From Toxorhynchites rutilus septentrionalis (Eukaryota; Arthropoda; Insecta; Diptera; Culicidae), in NCBI RefSeq assembly GCF_029784135.1, contig NC_073746.1, positions 392,136 to 456,135 on the forward strand: 64,000 bases of DNA, written 5' to 3'. Made by a program: the position numbers and the translations under genes. A model generated the notes under the pieces. It had not been told where the DNA came from, did not search any database, and worked only from the letters and a program-made list of their open reading frames with translations. Below are positions 31,529-41,946 of the stretch, in pieces. Each line of letters opens with the position of its first letter. The first letter of the stretch is position 1.

Positions 31529-32202
31529 TGTTACGGACAGCTGAGGCTTATCGCGGATCGAGTTACAGATCCATAAGATAAGCAATATTTGAGATTATAT
31601 TTAGAAAAGACCTCCAAGCGAGGTATAGAAACGTTTAGAAAGGACCAATGTAAGGCAATTAAAAGATGTAAGAGCTCAAGTGTTTTGTTAGGCTAGAAAA
31701 CGCTTGTAGTTCGAAATTATTGCCGGTCATAAATTCAGAATGGACGAATATTTAAATAGCGTCCGGTAAACAATTTAATGCATGCATCATTTAGGATGCA
31801 TTTTTATTACCCTTTTCCATCCCTAGCTGCGCTCAGCCAGATACACCAGCAGGGTGTAATAAAATAAAAGGATGTTATTTAGAGCGAAGGATGGAAAGGG
31901 GAAATCCAAGAATAAGATAGGCGCACCGACGAGGTGCTATAAACTTAAGGTATTTTCTTAGGGTAGTGCAGCCGTCTCAGACTGCACGTTACCATACGCT
32001 AGAAGAAGGGACAAGGAAGGTAGATGATCTAAACGAAACCGATATGTTATCGGTTTTCAAGAGAGAGAGAGGAGATGTTCCTCGTCAATCTTAGTTTAAG
32101 GAACCATGTATATATTGTGAAACTTTTGAATAAATTTTTTAGTATTGTAACAGAACTCACGCGAAAGCGTTAAAATTTTTCTTTCAATAGAGAAATTTTT
32201 CA
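31529..32202 (+). repeat. 3' LTR of the BEL element
   Basis: 674 bp, apparently identical to the 5' LTR. Preceded by a short GATTTACGGAGTCCGGAA tract rather than a long polypurine run. Confidence 0.9.
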
Positions 32203-34399
32203 ACACGTTTTGCTGCCACCCAGTCAGCCTCTGTTGGAGCACTAACGCTCCTTCCCAGTATGGATGTACAAACTGCGATGTCTGGTCTTGCACAAACCGC
32301 GATGTAAAGAAGAGCTCCGATTAGACTTCTATATATGGAAACATCAGTGAACGTTGGACTCTCGATCGATTTTTTCCTATAATCTTCATTCATTGGCGTT
32401 TTCGCTGCTTTAGCATTGCTCAATCCAAAACGTTCAGCTACTCGCTCAATGTATCCTTGCAACGAGATTCCATAATTTCCATTCGACGCAATTTTCTTCC
32501 GATGGTTCATCAGTATTATTTATATTAGCAGCCTGCTTGTTCAACGAAGTTTCAATAGTCATGGTTTCAATATTTGGAATTTCCTCTGCTATATCAGTGT
32601 CAGCAAATGGCTCGACCTTCATGTTCTCGCACGATCTCGCTATAGGCTCTATAAATTTCGCGTCTCTACTTATACGAACTTCGTTTGTTTTCGGGTCTAA
32701 GAAACGATAAGATTTCCTTCCTTCAGCATACCCGATAAATATCATTTTTACCGCTTTCATGTCGAATTTCTTTCGCATTTCTTTTAGTACACGAACAAAT
32801 GCCTCACATCCAAAAACTCTGAGGTGGCTGTACGATGGTTTCTTATCATGCTACATTTCGTAGGGAGTCTTCTCGATCGTTGAAGATGGCAGCAGATTTT
32901 GTAGATAATTTGCTGCACATATGGCTTCTGCCCAGTACTGCTTACCTAACCCCGCTTCTGCTAGCAAGCATCTGGCCATTTCCATTTCGTATCTGTTCTT
33001 CCTTTCTGTACGTCCATTCTGCTGAGGTGAATAAGGGGCTGTCAATTGATGTAAGATACCATTATCACTAAAAAACTTTCTCAATTCTGAATTACAAAAT
33101 TCCTCTCCACCATCCGTTCGGATCACTTTTGGAAAATGCCCAAATTGTGTTTTCAACAAAGCACAATATTTTGTCTGCAGCTTCAGATTTAGACTTCAAA
33201 GGGTAAAGCATCGTGTATTTACTGTAGTCGTCCACCATCGTCATATAGAACCTGTTTCCGCCTGGCGTCGTAACTTCCATCGGACCTCCTAAATCCGAAT
33301 AAACAAGATCACCTACTGTAGAAGATTTACTTTCCGATTTCTTAGGGAATGGTAAACGGCTCATTTTCCCTAGACAACAAATCTCACAAACACACTTAAC
33401 ACTGCATTTCCTCATTTTCAGTCCAAATCCCAAATCATCACGTACGATTTTCTTCACAGCGTCAAAGTCTCGATGGCCGAAGCGTCGATGCCATAAATGT
33501 TCACACAATTTTGAATGTCCGACTTCAACAGTCATAGCTTGTTCCGGAAACTGTTTCAAGCGATACAAACCACCGCTCCTTTCACCAATCAACATCACTT
33601 CGTCGTTTTTCGTGACTTGACAGCCCTCACTGTCAAACGAAATGTTGTATCCCAGATCGCAAATTTTGCTTACTGAGAGAAGATTACCAGCAAGTGTCGG
33701 CACATGGTACACATCCTTCAGCTGCTTTGCAGGATCGATACCGGACAAAAGATTTGTGTTGTTTGTCATATGAGATGTGGCGCCGGAGTCCAAATACCAC
33801 CGACCTGTGCTACAAGTATCCATAACAGCCAAACACATCTCGATACCAGTCGAAACTTCCGCAGCAAGATTCGCCTTCGCCTCTTTCTTCTGGACATGTC
33901 GTGCTTTACCCAACTTCGGGCAATCACGTCTGAAATGCCCTTCCTGATGACAGTGGTAACACTCACCTTTCTTCTTCTTCATTTCGGTCGTATTCGAATA
34001 ACCACTGACTGTCTTTAACACTTTCTCGTCACTCATACCGCTTCCGCATTCCAATCGTCGCCGATACTCTTCACGAAGTTTGCTTTTCACAAATTCAACT
34101 GTAAGCTCGGCGTCCGGGCGATTTTCGATGACATTGACGAGGGTGCCGTATGACGGAGGAAGACTAGACAGCATCAACGCCATGAATTGCCGATCCTTGA
34201 GCCCTTCGTTCATCATTTCCAGGCGGTTCTGAAGGGCCGTCATTGAATTAAGATGCTCTGGAAGGTTACCTTATTCAGGTAGTCGTAAGGAACACAATTT
34301 CCTCAAAATAAACTAAGTGAAGCTGCTTCGTGAATACTTCTTAAAGAATCCCACATTTCCTTAGCGGTTGTCTTCCGGATGATGTGTACTAGCTGACTA
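32203..34399 (-). pseudogene. copia-2 gag C-part, protease, integrase and RT tail, broken
   Basis: From 34,243 on the minus strand: gag C-part (MLSSLPPSYGTLVNVIE), knuckle CYHCHQEGHFRRDCP, protease WYLDSGATSHMT, GAG-pre-integrase HLWHRRFGH, integrase start (VYSDLGGPME, MVDDYSKY), frame change near 33,150, integrase end (VIRTDGGEEF, YSPQQNGRTERKN), frame change near 32,850, then IFIGYAEGRKSYRF. The next coding jumps to GYIERVAERFGLSNAK, the distal RT, so the RT catalytic part is deleted near 32,500. It ends at the BEL insertion, within RNase H (PTEADWVAAKRV). Confidence 0.87.
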
Positions 34400-35298
34400 C
34401 CCAGCAAACATTAAATCGTATAATTTTGCACGTGTCAAGTCTTACAAGAAATCCGAATAAATCATAATCGCATATAATATCAATCAAAGTATGTGTCGTG
34501 TATGTTTGAAATCGCATAAAATGCAAAAACTCGATTTTATATACCATTATCAAATTAAGTCACAATTCGGTATAACAAACATCAGTTTTATGATATACAT
34601 TGTCGTAAAATATATTTAATCCGCATCATATGCGTATATTACGCTGATGCAGTTTGTGTGTCGTATAAGCGTATAATTTAAATCGATTCAGTACTGTAGC
34701 AAATCGTGTTGCATGCTGAAGAAAATTATGAAACAGTAAATCATATTAGATCCTAATAAAGAACATATTACATCATATTGAAATGTCAATGAAATGCTGA
34801 TGCACTCGAAAGTTTCAACCGCTGTTGAATTAAATTTCAGATAGCCGCGCGAGATAGCTGGTGGATGATAATCCAGACGACCGGAGTTCGAACACACATC
34901 GGAGCAGTTTTCACCAAACATTAATCTGTGCTATTTTAAACATTCATATTCCACGCCCAACACAAGTCAATCAAATAATTATAATTTCTACAAACATAAA
35001 TACTCATATATAGAAATGGCGATTCGTGAGGCTATAATAAACATTACACGAAAATATTTTGCACCATTTGTTTTTTTTTCTATGTCTGTAATAAATCGTA
35101 TATGAGTATGGCAAAAGTCGCTATTATCGCCGGTCAAAGTTGCATATTCATCCAAACAAATTCGGTAAGCATTTGCCATGTATGTATATGGCCTCCACTT
35201 TTGCATGCATATGCCAGTTAGGCGCATTATATGCCAACCTAATTTTAAGGCATATGATGTTGTATATACGCTTGTTATGCGATTTAATGTTTGCTGGG
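34400..35298. mobile_element. TA-flanked MITE in copia-2 gag (899 bp)
   Basis: Inverted ends CCCAGCAAACATTAAATCG. Flanked by TA (34,398-34,399 and 35,299-35,300). Removing it with one TA restores the copia-2 gag frame (VEDSQLVHIIRKT), a built-in empty-site proof. A tRNA-like stretch with a B-box-like GGAGTTCGAACAC lies at 34,850-34,910. No transposase. Confidence 0.85.
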
Positions 35299-35300
35299 TA

Positions 35301-35503
35301 TCCTCAACAGCCAACCCGATCATGGCACGTGCTTTCCCGTCGTTCAAAAGCCAGGCCGCATCGGTTATTTCAGGCTTGGGGTTAGTCACAAACTCCGACA
35401 ATCCTTCCTTAAACAGAAGTAGTTCCATTTTAAACCGCCACGTATCGAAATTCTCATTGTTCAATTTCTCTACTATCACTCTAGCATCCGCCATTTTAGC
35501 CAA
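35301..35503 (-). pseudogene. copia-2 gag N-terminal part
   Basis: Minus strand from about 35,503: ARVIVEKLNNENFDTWRFKM, FVTNPKPEITDAAW, AMIGLAVED. This is the conserved copia Gag start (L-x-NENF-x-TWRF). It is cut by the MITE after VED and resumes beyond 34,399. Confidence 0.9.
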
Positions 35504-35801
35504 CTCGCAACAAAATGGCTTACTTCTCGATCACGGGAAAAAAAATGCTCAAATGTTCACAAACTTATTACGTTTTTCACTATTCTACACTGGGCCCATA
35601 ACCTTTTGGGGCTCGTACAATAGATTCCAGCGTAAATAATGAAATATGCGGATAAAGTTAACAATATAATAATAGTTTCTTATTAAGCAAAAATATAAAC
35701 GTCTTAACGCAACGAAATGATTCACAGAGTGAGGGAAAGAAACTTTCTAGCACATTGACAGTTAGTTAGCAGTGTTGCCGTGATCATTGATACCTTCAAC
35801 A

Positions 35802-36379
35802 GCACTCACGTTATCTCTTCCTGATCGTTTCTGCTCTTCGGCCAGCAAATGCGCCTTGACCATATCCAGTTTCAACTGCTCTTCTCCCAGGTTCTCCATC
35901 GCCGTTGTAACAACATCATACGTCGATGGTAGAGAGATAAACAGCTGACTTATGGCATCCAGTTCAGTAACCATGGCATCAGCTCCTTTTAGTTCACGAA
36001 TCAATTCATCAAACTTACGAAAGTGATCTTTCAATGGTGTTCCTTCTTCCATTTTCAGCGTTGCCAAGGATATCCTTATGTATGTTTGTGCTGCAAAACC
36101 TTTTTTCGCGAACGTGGTTGCTAGGGAGTTCCACATTTCCTTAGCAGTATTTTTGTCACGTACGTACTCCAGGTGAGAATCCGCTATGTACGAAACTAGA
36201 AGCGCCTTTGCCTTTTCATCCTTTTCTTGAAAAGTCTTCCTCTGTGCTTCATCAGCAGGTACATCCGCTGTTATCACCTCCTTCACACCGTGAGCCGACT
36301 GCGTTTCGACCCGGAACTTCCAAACATCGTATACTTCTCCAGCAAACTGAATGATTCCTACTTTCGACGGGTTTGACAT
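35802..36379 (-). pseudogene. copia-1 A gag N-terminal part
   Basis: Starts MSNPSKVGIIQFAGE at 36,379 and includes YDVWKFRVETQ and DAISQLFISLPSTYD. About 97% like copy B. Cut at residue ~192 by copia-2. One codon is lost (TQSAHG against TQLSAHG in copy B). Confidence 0.9.
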
Positions 36380-36479
36380 TTTCCGTAATTTGATTATGAA
36401 CTTTTGATTTCTTCAAAAAACTTGTCCGCTTCAGTTCCAATTCAGGTTCCAATGGCCAGACGCAACTGGGCCCATAACC

Positions 36480-36557
36480 TGTTGAAGAAAGACGTGTGTT
36501 CGATACAAAGTCTGGTTTATTACTGACGGAAAAAATTACATTCTTGACTACGACTAA
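36480..36557 (-). repeat. copia-1 A 5' LTR, first piece
   Basis: 78 bp of the 126-bp LTR. The remaining 48 bp are at 39,328-39,375. Adjacent primer site complement TGGGCCCATAACC at 36,467-36,479. Confidence 0.92.
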
Positions 36558-37647
36558 AGCCGGGTTCAGACGGTGCGAGCAAGCATACGAGTCGGTCTAG
36601 TCAGTTACTGCAGTGCAGCTACTCACACCGTGTGAACACATCATGCCAGTTATTGTCATGTGTGATCCGGCGTGCGAGCTACTTCAAAGTTTTTTGAATT
36701 TACTCGCACTCGCATGCTTCAAAACGTCAAAAACAGAATTTAGCGTTCGAATCAGGGATGCCAAATGTAAAGAAATGTCTCTATTTTTAAGATATTTGAA
36801 AATATGCGAAGATATTTATAGACTTGAAAATTATTGGAAAAACAAATAAAACCCTCATAGTTTCTTAACGAAATCATTGTTATTCTGTTTTGCACGCTGG
36901 CGGGGCACGCTTTCTTTTTGAGATAGTTTTCTGGAGAATGTCTAATATAGAATCATTATCAGGCACAATTTTCATTCAAAATTCACTCACAACTTGCGAA
37001 AAAAAGTAAGGTTCTAAGAAACAGAATACATATTCGATTTAAAAAAGTAAATTTTCATTCATTATTTTAATTTTTGACGCGTGTGAATAAAATTTTAAAA
37101 AGTCTTCTAGACTATCATTTAAAGCATCACATACTTCCGGAATTATGGATGCTTTCGAGATTCTAAAAAATATCGACAACAATCTGAACAATATTCCAGA
37201 AGAAAGGCATATCAATGTCATTTATATTATCACTCTTGCAGGTACAGCATCCTTCATGAGTGTATCTTGGCGTTGTATTTGTGGAGCAATTAAATTCAAC
37301 AGTTTTTCCACTTGTTCAGGTGTTATTCTCAACACTGCTCTGTAATCTCTATAAAATTGTGTAATGATACATTCAACTGAAAACCTAAGATGAAAACTAC
37401 CAATAAAGAAGTCGATTTCGGACCAATCATTTGACAAATTCGGACCTGATTGCTGTTTCTGACTATTTGATGGACATTTGAAAAATCGCCTGGCATCCCA
37501 GGTAAACCCGTGCCGTAGTATCTAGTTTCTCGCCAGCAGCTCACACTATGTGAACGGACAAGGCGAGTCAACCAATTGTCAAGCGAGTCCACCGGGTCAG
37601 TAGCTGCTCATTGTCAAGTCAGCTACTAGCAACGTATAAATGGGCCT
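36558..37647 (-). mobile_element. PIF/Harbinger-like non-autonomous element H1
   Basis: 1090 bp between TAA trinucleotides (36,555-36,557 and 37,648-37,650). Left end AGCCGGGTTCAGACGGTG and right end complement AGGCCCATTTATACGTTG form a weak inverted repeat. The minus strand keeps a transposase remnant (next entry). Closely related to H2. Confidence 0.85.
37084..37400 (-). pseudogene. HARBI1-type transposase remnant in H1
   Basis: Minus-strand pieces RDYRAVLRITPEQVEKLLNL, IAPQIQRQDTLMKDAVPAR and, after a break, MTLICLSSGILFRLL..FRIS and IIPEVCDALNDSLEDFL match the N-terminal part of Harbinger transposases (the R-I/M-x-xE-x-F/VE-x-LL, DT..R.A.PA and VPEVC motifs). The catalytic DDE part is absent. 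Confidence 0.75.
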
Positions 37648-37650
37648 TAA

Positions 37651-39000
37651 AGCCGGGTTCAGACGGTGCGAGTAAGCATACGAGTCGGTCTAGTCAGTTA
37701 CTGCAGTGGAGCTACTCACACCGTGTGAACACATCATGCCAGTTAGTGTCATGTGTAATCCGGCGTGCGAGCTACTTCAAAGTTTTTTGAATTTACTTGC
37801 ACTCGCATCCCTCAAAACGTCAAAAACAGAATTTAGCGTTCGAATCATGGATGCCAAATATAAAGAAATGTCTCTATTTTTAAGATATTTGAAAATATGC
37901 GAAGATATTTAAAGACTTGAGAATTATTGGAAAAACAAATAAAACCCTCATAGTTTCTAAATGAAATCGTTGTTATTTCGTTTTGCACGCTGGCGGGGCA
38001 CGCTTTCTTTTTGAGATAGTTTTCTTGAGAATCTCTAATATAGAATCATTATCAGGCACAATTTTCATTCAAAATTCACTCATAACTTGCAAAAAAAAGT
38101 ATTGTTCTAAGAAACAGAATACTTACTCGATTTAAAAAAGTACATTTTCATTCATTATTTTAATTTTTGATGAATATTTATTCCAACTGCAAATCTACTA
38201 TCATTTTCATTTCACAAATTGGTATACGAAGCTGCTGGCAAGGCGAAATAAATAAAAAAAAAAATTTAAAAAAATCTTTCAGACTGCCATTTATAGCATC
38301 ACATACCTCCGGAATTATCTTAGCTATGGATGCTTTCGAGATTCTAAAAAAATATCAATAACAATCTGAACGATATTCCAGAAAAAAGGCACATCAATGT
38401 CATTTCTAATTTCACTCTTGCAGGTACAGCATCCCTCATGAGTGTATCTTGGCGTTGTATTTGTGGAGCAATTAAACCCAATAGTTTTTCCACCTGTTCA
38501 GGTGTTATTCTCAACACTGCTTTGTAATCTCGGGGATCCTCATCGCAGAGTTCCTTCAATATTGTATTTGTTGTTCCTTTTCTTTGCATCCAATTCCTGG
38601 CCCGAATCCCTTTTTTCTTTCTGTTTTTTCGGATAGTACCTTCAGTTCAAAGAAATTCAGCACAAAGTATGTATTTTTAATCACGATCAGCTTCTGTTTC
38701 GCTATAAAATTGTGTAATGATACATTCAACTGAAAACCTAAGAAGAAAACTGCCAATAGAGAAATAGATTTCGGATCAATCATCTGACAAATTCGGACCT
38801 GATTGCTGTTTCTGACTATTTGATGGACTTTTGAAAAATCGCCTGGCATCCCTGGTAAACCCGTGCCGTCATATCTAGTTTCTCGCCAACAGCTCACACT
38901 GTGTGAACGGACAAGGCGAATAAACCAATTGTCAAGCGAGTTCACCGGGTCAGTAGCTGCTCATTGACAAGTCAGCTACTAGCAACGTATAAATGGGCCT
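37651..39000 (-). mobile_element. PIF/Harbinger-like non-autonomous element H2
   Basis: 1350 bp, TAA at 37,648-37,650 and 39,001-39,003. It is the longer sibling of H1: same ends, plus inserted stretches near 38,170-38,280 and 38,535-38,700. Confidence 0.85.
38344..38589 (-). pseudogene. HARBI1-type transposase remnant in H2
   Basis: Minus strand: RDYKAVLRITPEQVEKLLGL, APQIQRQDTLMRDAVPARVK, MTLMCLFSGISFRLL. Better preserved than in H1 and continuing upstream to ILKELCDED. It breaks off before the catalytic domain. Confidence 0.78.
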
Positions 39001-39003
39001 TAA

Positions 39004-39324
39004 TGGCGGGTTTACATTAGGGAGATCTATAGCTATAGATGGATTTATTCACGTGAAAATAGGTGTAAACGGGTGAGAATAAATATGATACACTTATTCG
39101 AGGTATATATAACTTGAATAAATTCAGCATATGTAAACGCTTGTGAATTTCTCACTGGTGAGAAATCACTAAAGTTGGATGCAGTTCTACTTTAGGTGAA
39201 TAAACTCACCGAAAATATGAATATATTCATTATAGAAGTTCACGCTAGTGTAAACGGTTGATGCGATTTCTATAAATCTCATGATATTTCTTCACATGAA
39301 TATATCACTGGTCTAAACCCACCC
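39004..39324. mobile_element. TAA-flanked MITE H3 (321 bp)
   Basis: Ends TGGCGGGTTTA and TAAACCCACCC are inverted. Flanked by TAA at 39,001-39,003 and 39,325-39,327. Interior is AT-rich with GTGAAT/ATTCAC palindromes. No coding. Confidence 0.82.
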
Positions 39325-39380
39325 TAACAACACCATGGCTACAGAAATCAACTGCAACTATGATTTATTTCTTCAGAACT

Positions 39381-40211
39381 TCTCCGCTCCTCTCTTGCAT
39401 ATGTTTGTATGTAGTAGTGACATAATTTATAACTGCGTGCATGCGAGAAGAGGGTTGCCGAATGTCTTTACATGCCTTCATTTTTATTTTATTTTATTTC
39501 CATTTTATTCACTACGGAGACATTTAATTTTGTGAAGATGTATTAAAATAAAGAATTAAGAAAGAAGCCGTATCATGAAAGCTAACGTGAACTGTACGAA
39601 AGGATGTAGCAGCTCCCATAGTAAGAAAAATCCGAGCGGCGAGTAGAATCGAGAGAACATACACATTTTGTTCAGTCAATTGTTTATTTGTTTTGCTTTC
39701 TCCTCAATTTCTCATACAATGATGTCTATATAATAACATATATCGTAATTACGATTTTGCGCAATATTATATTTTCCATATTGTGTGAAAAAACTACTTG
39801 GCACCCCTGTGTGCGGGAATGAGGAAAAGTCGAATTTGTTTGTTATTGTTTTGATTCATTCAGATGTGGCAGACGCACAATACCAATCGATATCTTCTGA
39901 ATTTGAGTCTATCGTGTTGCTTTCGACAACATGAAGCGTGGACGCAGAAGCATGTCCTGAAACCCTTCTTGCTTGACTGGGGCACTAATTGAAAATATGT
40001 TTTTCATCGTCGACGTTATGACCTGGATACGTTCAACGGTGCTGGAATATTTCAAAACGAAACCAAATGTCATTTTTTCTTACACTCACACATTGACAAT
40101 TTTGACAAAAAACTCCGAAGGCGTGTATTCTGGCACGGTGCAATATGAGTGAATTGTGGCGAGAAATAAACACGCCTCGCTCTGACGCCCCGCTGCAGTG
40201 AGAACAGGGCC
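39381..40211. other. Right part of the host Harbinger-type MITE
   Basis: No supported gene. The last 130 bp mirror the left end of the element. Short open frames lack domains. Confidence 0.5.
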
Positions 40212-40214
40212 TTA

Positions 40215-40350
40215 ATGCAAACTGTCAAAAAATGTTTAAGGAAAATTGAGTCTGACAAATTCAAAATTGAGTTTCAGTTTTAGTCGAAATATCAGGAAAT
40301 TTTTAGAAAAACTGTTAAGCAAGGGCCAGATTTATGTTTTTTTCAGTTTG
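40215..40350. repeat. Outer inverted repeat, right arm
   Basis: Diverged complement of 14,340-14,475 (GAAAATTGAGTCTGACAAAT shared). Confidence 0.45.
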
Positions 40351-41255
40351 AAAATAACAATAAATAAAAATCTTCATTCGAATTGAAAAATTTAAGACTG
40401 TCTTCAATTCATCTGATTTGATCTGAGGTTATTTTACCTCACAAGACGAATATCGCCACCAAGATGCTATAGGTGTTTCGTTCTTGACACTTTCAGGACA
40501 TGACGTGAGACGAGTAGCGAGACGTAACTTTCAGAATTATTTACTTTTTGTTTGGGTATGTGGTTATGATTTCAATGTCAACTTGCTAAGGAAAATAATT
40601 GAAGGAAAAAATAAGCAAATATATATTCGTGGAATATAGTGCATAACCTCCTTTTGCTCTAGCCAATTACTTGTAACGGCCCTTTCCGGATCTCCTTCCC
40701 GGTATATGCACAGCATTCTTCTCCCTGAGCAAAATCAGTGGAGCCACAATCAGCATAATTTTTTGTCACCATCGCTGTAAGCTGATAGTACTCTTTTCCC
40801 CGCCGATGGGAGCCAAACAGAAGTACATTTTGCTTGGAAAGGAAGGCGAAAAGATATACTAAAACATCCTTCTGCACTGTTATGATTCGACAATAAAGCG
40901 CGAGCAGCTATTTTGCCAACGAATGCATTTGTCACCAAAAGATACGACTTGTTTTGTAAACAAATTTGTTTTTTCACGAGCAATGGCCGAACAGCAATTT
41001 TGACATTACGGTCCACCTATAGTACAACGCCTTGATCGCCACTAGATGTCAACACTCTACCTTCATTATCGCGGATAACCAAAAAAAATTTCTTGAGTGT
41101 TGAAATGAACTCTTCCGAAAATCAAAACAATTTGACCAAAATTTAATGCTAACACCATGGCAACGAGGAAAACGACAACATTGAATATTAAACATTAGTT
41201 TGAAAGTATTTTTTTTCTAGTTTCTTTAAAATTGGTAAATTCCAAAAGGCTCAAG
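40351..41255. other. Intergenic upstream of IFT43
   Basis: No gene recognised. A minus-strand open stretch at 40,659-41,016 has no recognisable domain. Presumably includes the IFT43 promoter. Confidence 0.4.
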
Positions 41256-41913
41256 ATGAGTTCATCATCTGTAACGACTCCTACGAAACAAATTAAAACA
41301 GATAGTTGGATGGATGATGTTTTACGAACGAGTAGCAATTCCGTCAAGTATTAATCCTTTGAATTTTCACTTTCCGTAATACACATAGTTTTATTTCACA
41401 GGAATGGAAAAAATTACTCCAATCTTCTAGAAATGTACGTATTACTGCAGCTTACGTTTGCACTCTGAAACTTACAATTGCTAAATTCTAGGGAACGTTT
41501 CGGTCCAACGAATGTTTCTTCAGAAGAGACGAGCACCATCGATTATAATCCAATTGATGACATTCCGACAATTCCAGATGTGGATGAACTTCAGGAAAAT
41601 AATTTGCACAACGAATCACTGAATCTGCCCACGTATGATGTCAGATGTGTTCCAAATCAATGTTGAGAATAATGTGTTCCATATTCACAGAGTTACAACT
41701 TATAAACAATTGAGTTCTGATATTTTTCGTCAGGGAAGATCGTCTCTTGGTAATCTGGATGAAATCGATATATCAATTCTCACTGACTGTCTAGAAAACG
41801 AGGAGGATATAGAAGAACCCGACGAGCCATGGAACTGGGATCAACTTTTCACACAGTTGTCAGTAAAGATAAGTACTGAAACAAAATCATCTCAAGTAGA
41901 ATTTAAAAACTGA
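41256..41913 (+). CDS. IFT43: Intraflagellar transport protein 43 (IFT-A subunit)
   Basis: Exon 1 41,256-41,347 (MSSSSVTTPTKQ, DSWMDDVL), exon 2 41,402-41,434 and exon 3 41,492-41,913, with introns of 54 and 57 bp. IFT43 hallmarks are clear: DDIPTIPDVDELQE, then RVTTYKQL, LDEIDISILTDCL and the C-terminal PWNWDQLFTQLSVKI. It is a core subunit of the IFT-A complex for retrograde ciliary transport; in insects it is needed in sensory neurons. One oddity: between LNLPTYD and SDVFQINVENN (about 41,632-41,640) the frame shifts, with no room for an intron. Either an assembly indel or a real lesion. The stop is 33 bp from the ERLEC1 stop. Confidence 0.88.
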
Positions 41914-41946
41914 ATAAATATTATTTTAGATTATTAGTCTGTTTAT

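Larger units (their letters stand above)
23032..32202 (+). mobile_element. BEL/Pao retrotransposon with env-like domain
   Basis: LTRs 23,032-23,705 and 31,529-32,202 (674 bp each, TG...CA). They look identical along their full length. 5-bp duplication ACACG at 23,027-23,031 and 32,203-32,207. It entered the RNase H of copia-2, on the opposite strand. Long leader with repeats, then gag/protease, RT, RNase H, integrase and an envelope-like segment. It is the youngest layer of the nest. Confidence 0.93.
22291..35801 (-). mobile_element. copia-2 element inserted in copia-1 gag
   Basis: LTRs at 22,291-22,489 and 35,604-35,801 (199 and 198 bp, one T-run difference visible). Duplication GCACT at 22,286-22,290 and 35,802-35,806, matching the uninterrupted GCACTCACG in copia-1. 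Primer site GGTTATGGGCCCAG (complement at 35,590-35,603) is the copia tRNA-iMet type. It contains a BEL element and a TA-flanked MITE. Most of the RT core is missing and several frames are broken. Confidence 0.92.
16644..39375 (-). mobile_element. copia-1 element, copy A, shattered by nested insertions
   Basis: Minus-strand Ty1/copia element of about 3.4 kb spread over 22.7 kb. The 5-bp duplication GAACT (16,639-16,643 and 39,376-39,380) proves that both ends belong to one insertion. Order on the minus strand: 5' LTR (39,375-36,480, split by three MITEs), tRNA-iMet-type primer site, gag N part (36,379-35,802), copia-2 insertion, gag middle (22,290-22,204), 2.87-kb insert, zinc knuckle-protease, RT-RNase H (19,337-16,777), 3' LTR (16,769-16,644). 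The integrase core is deleted. Copy B (53,494-57,671) allows each junction to be checked. Confidence 0.93.
16476..40211. mobile_element. PIF/Harbinger-type MITE hosting the copia nest
   Basis: The left end GGCCATGTTCCCACTGCAGC and the right end (complement GGCCCTGTTCTCACTGCAGC) match over about 28 bp and are flanked by TTA (16,473-16,475 and 40,212-40,214). A 3-bp TTA/TAA target is typical of PIF/Harbinger. About 1 kb belongs to the element itself (16,476-16,643 plus 39,381-40,211). The rest is the copia insertion. A related end lies at about 62,268. No transposase was found in it. Confidence 0.7.

Noticed and set aside
41632..41644. Tiny intron explaining the IFT43 frame change (GTATGATGTCAG)
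   Set aside because: A 12-base GT...AG is far below any spliceable length; treated as an indel.
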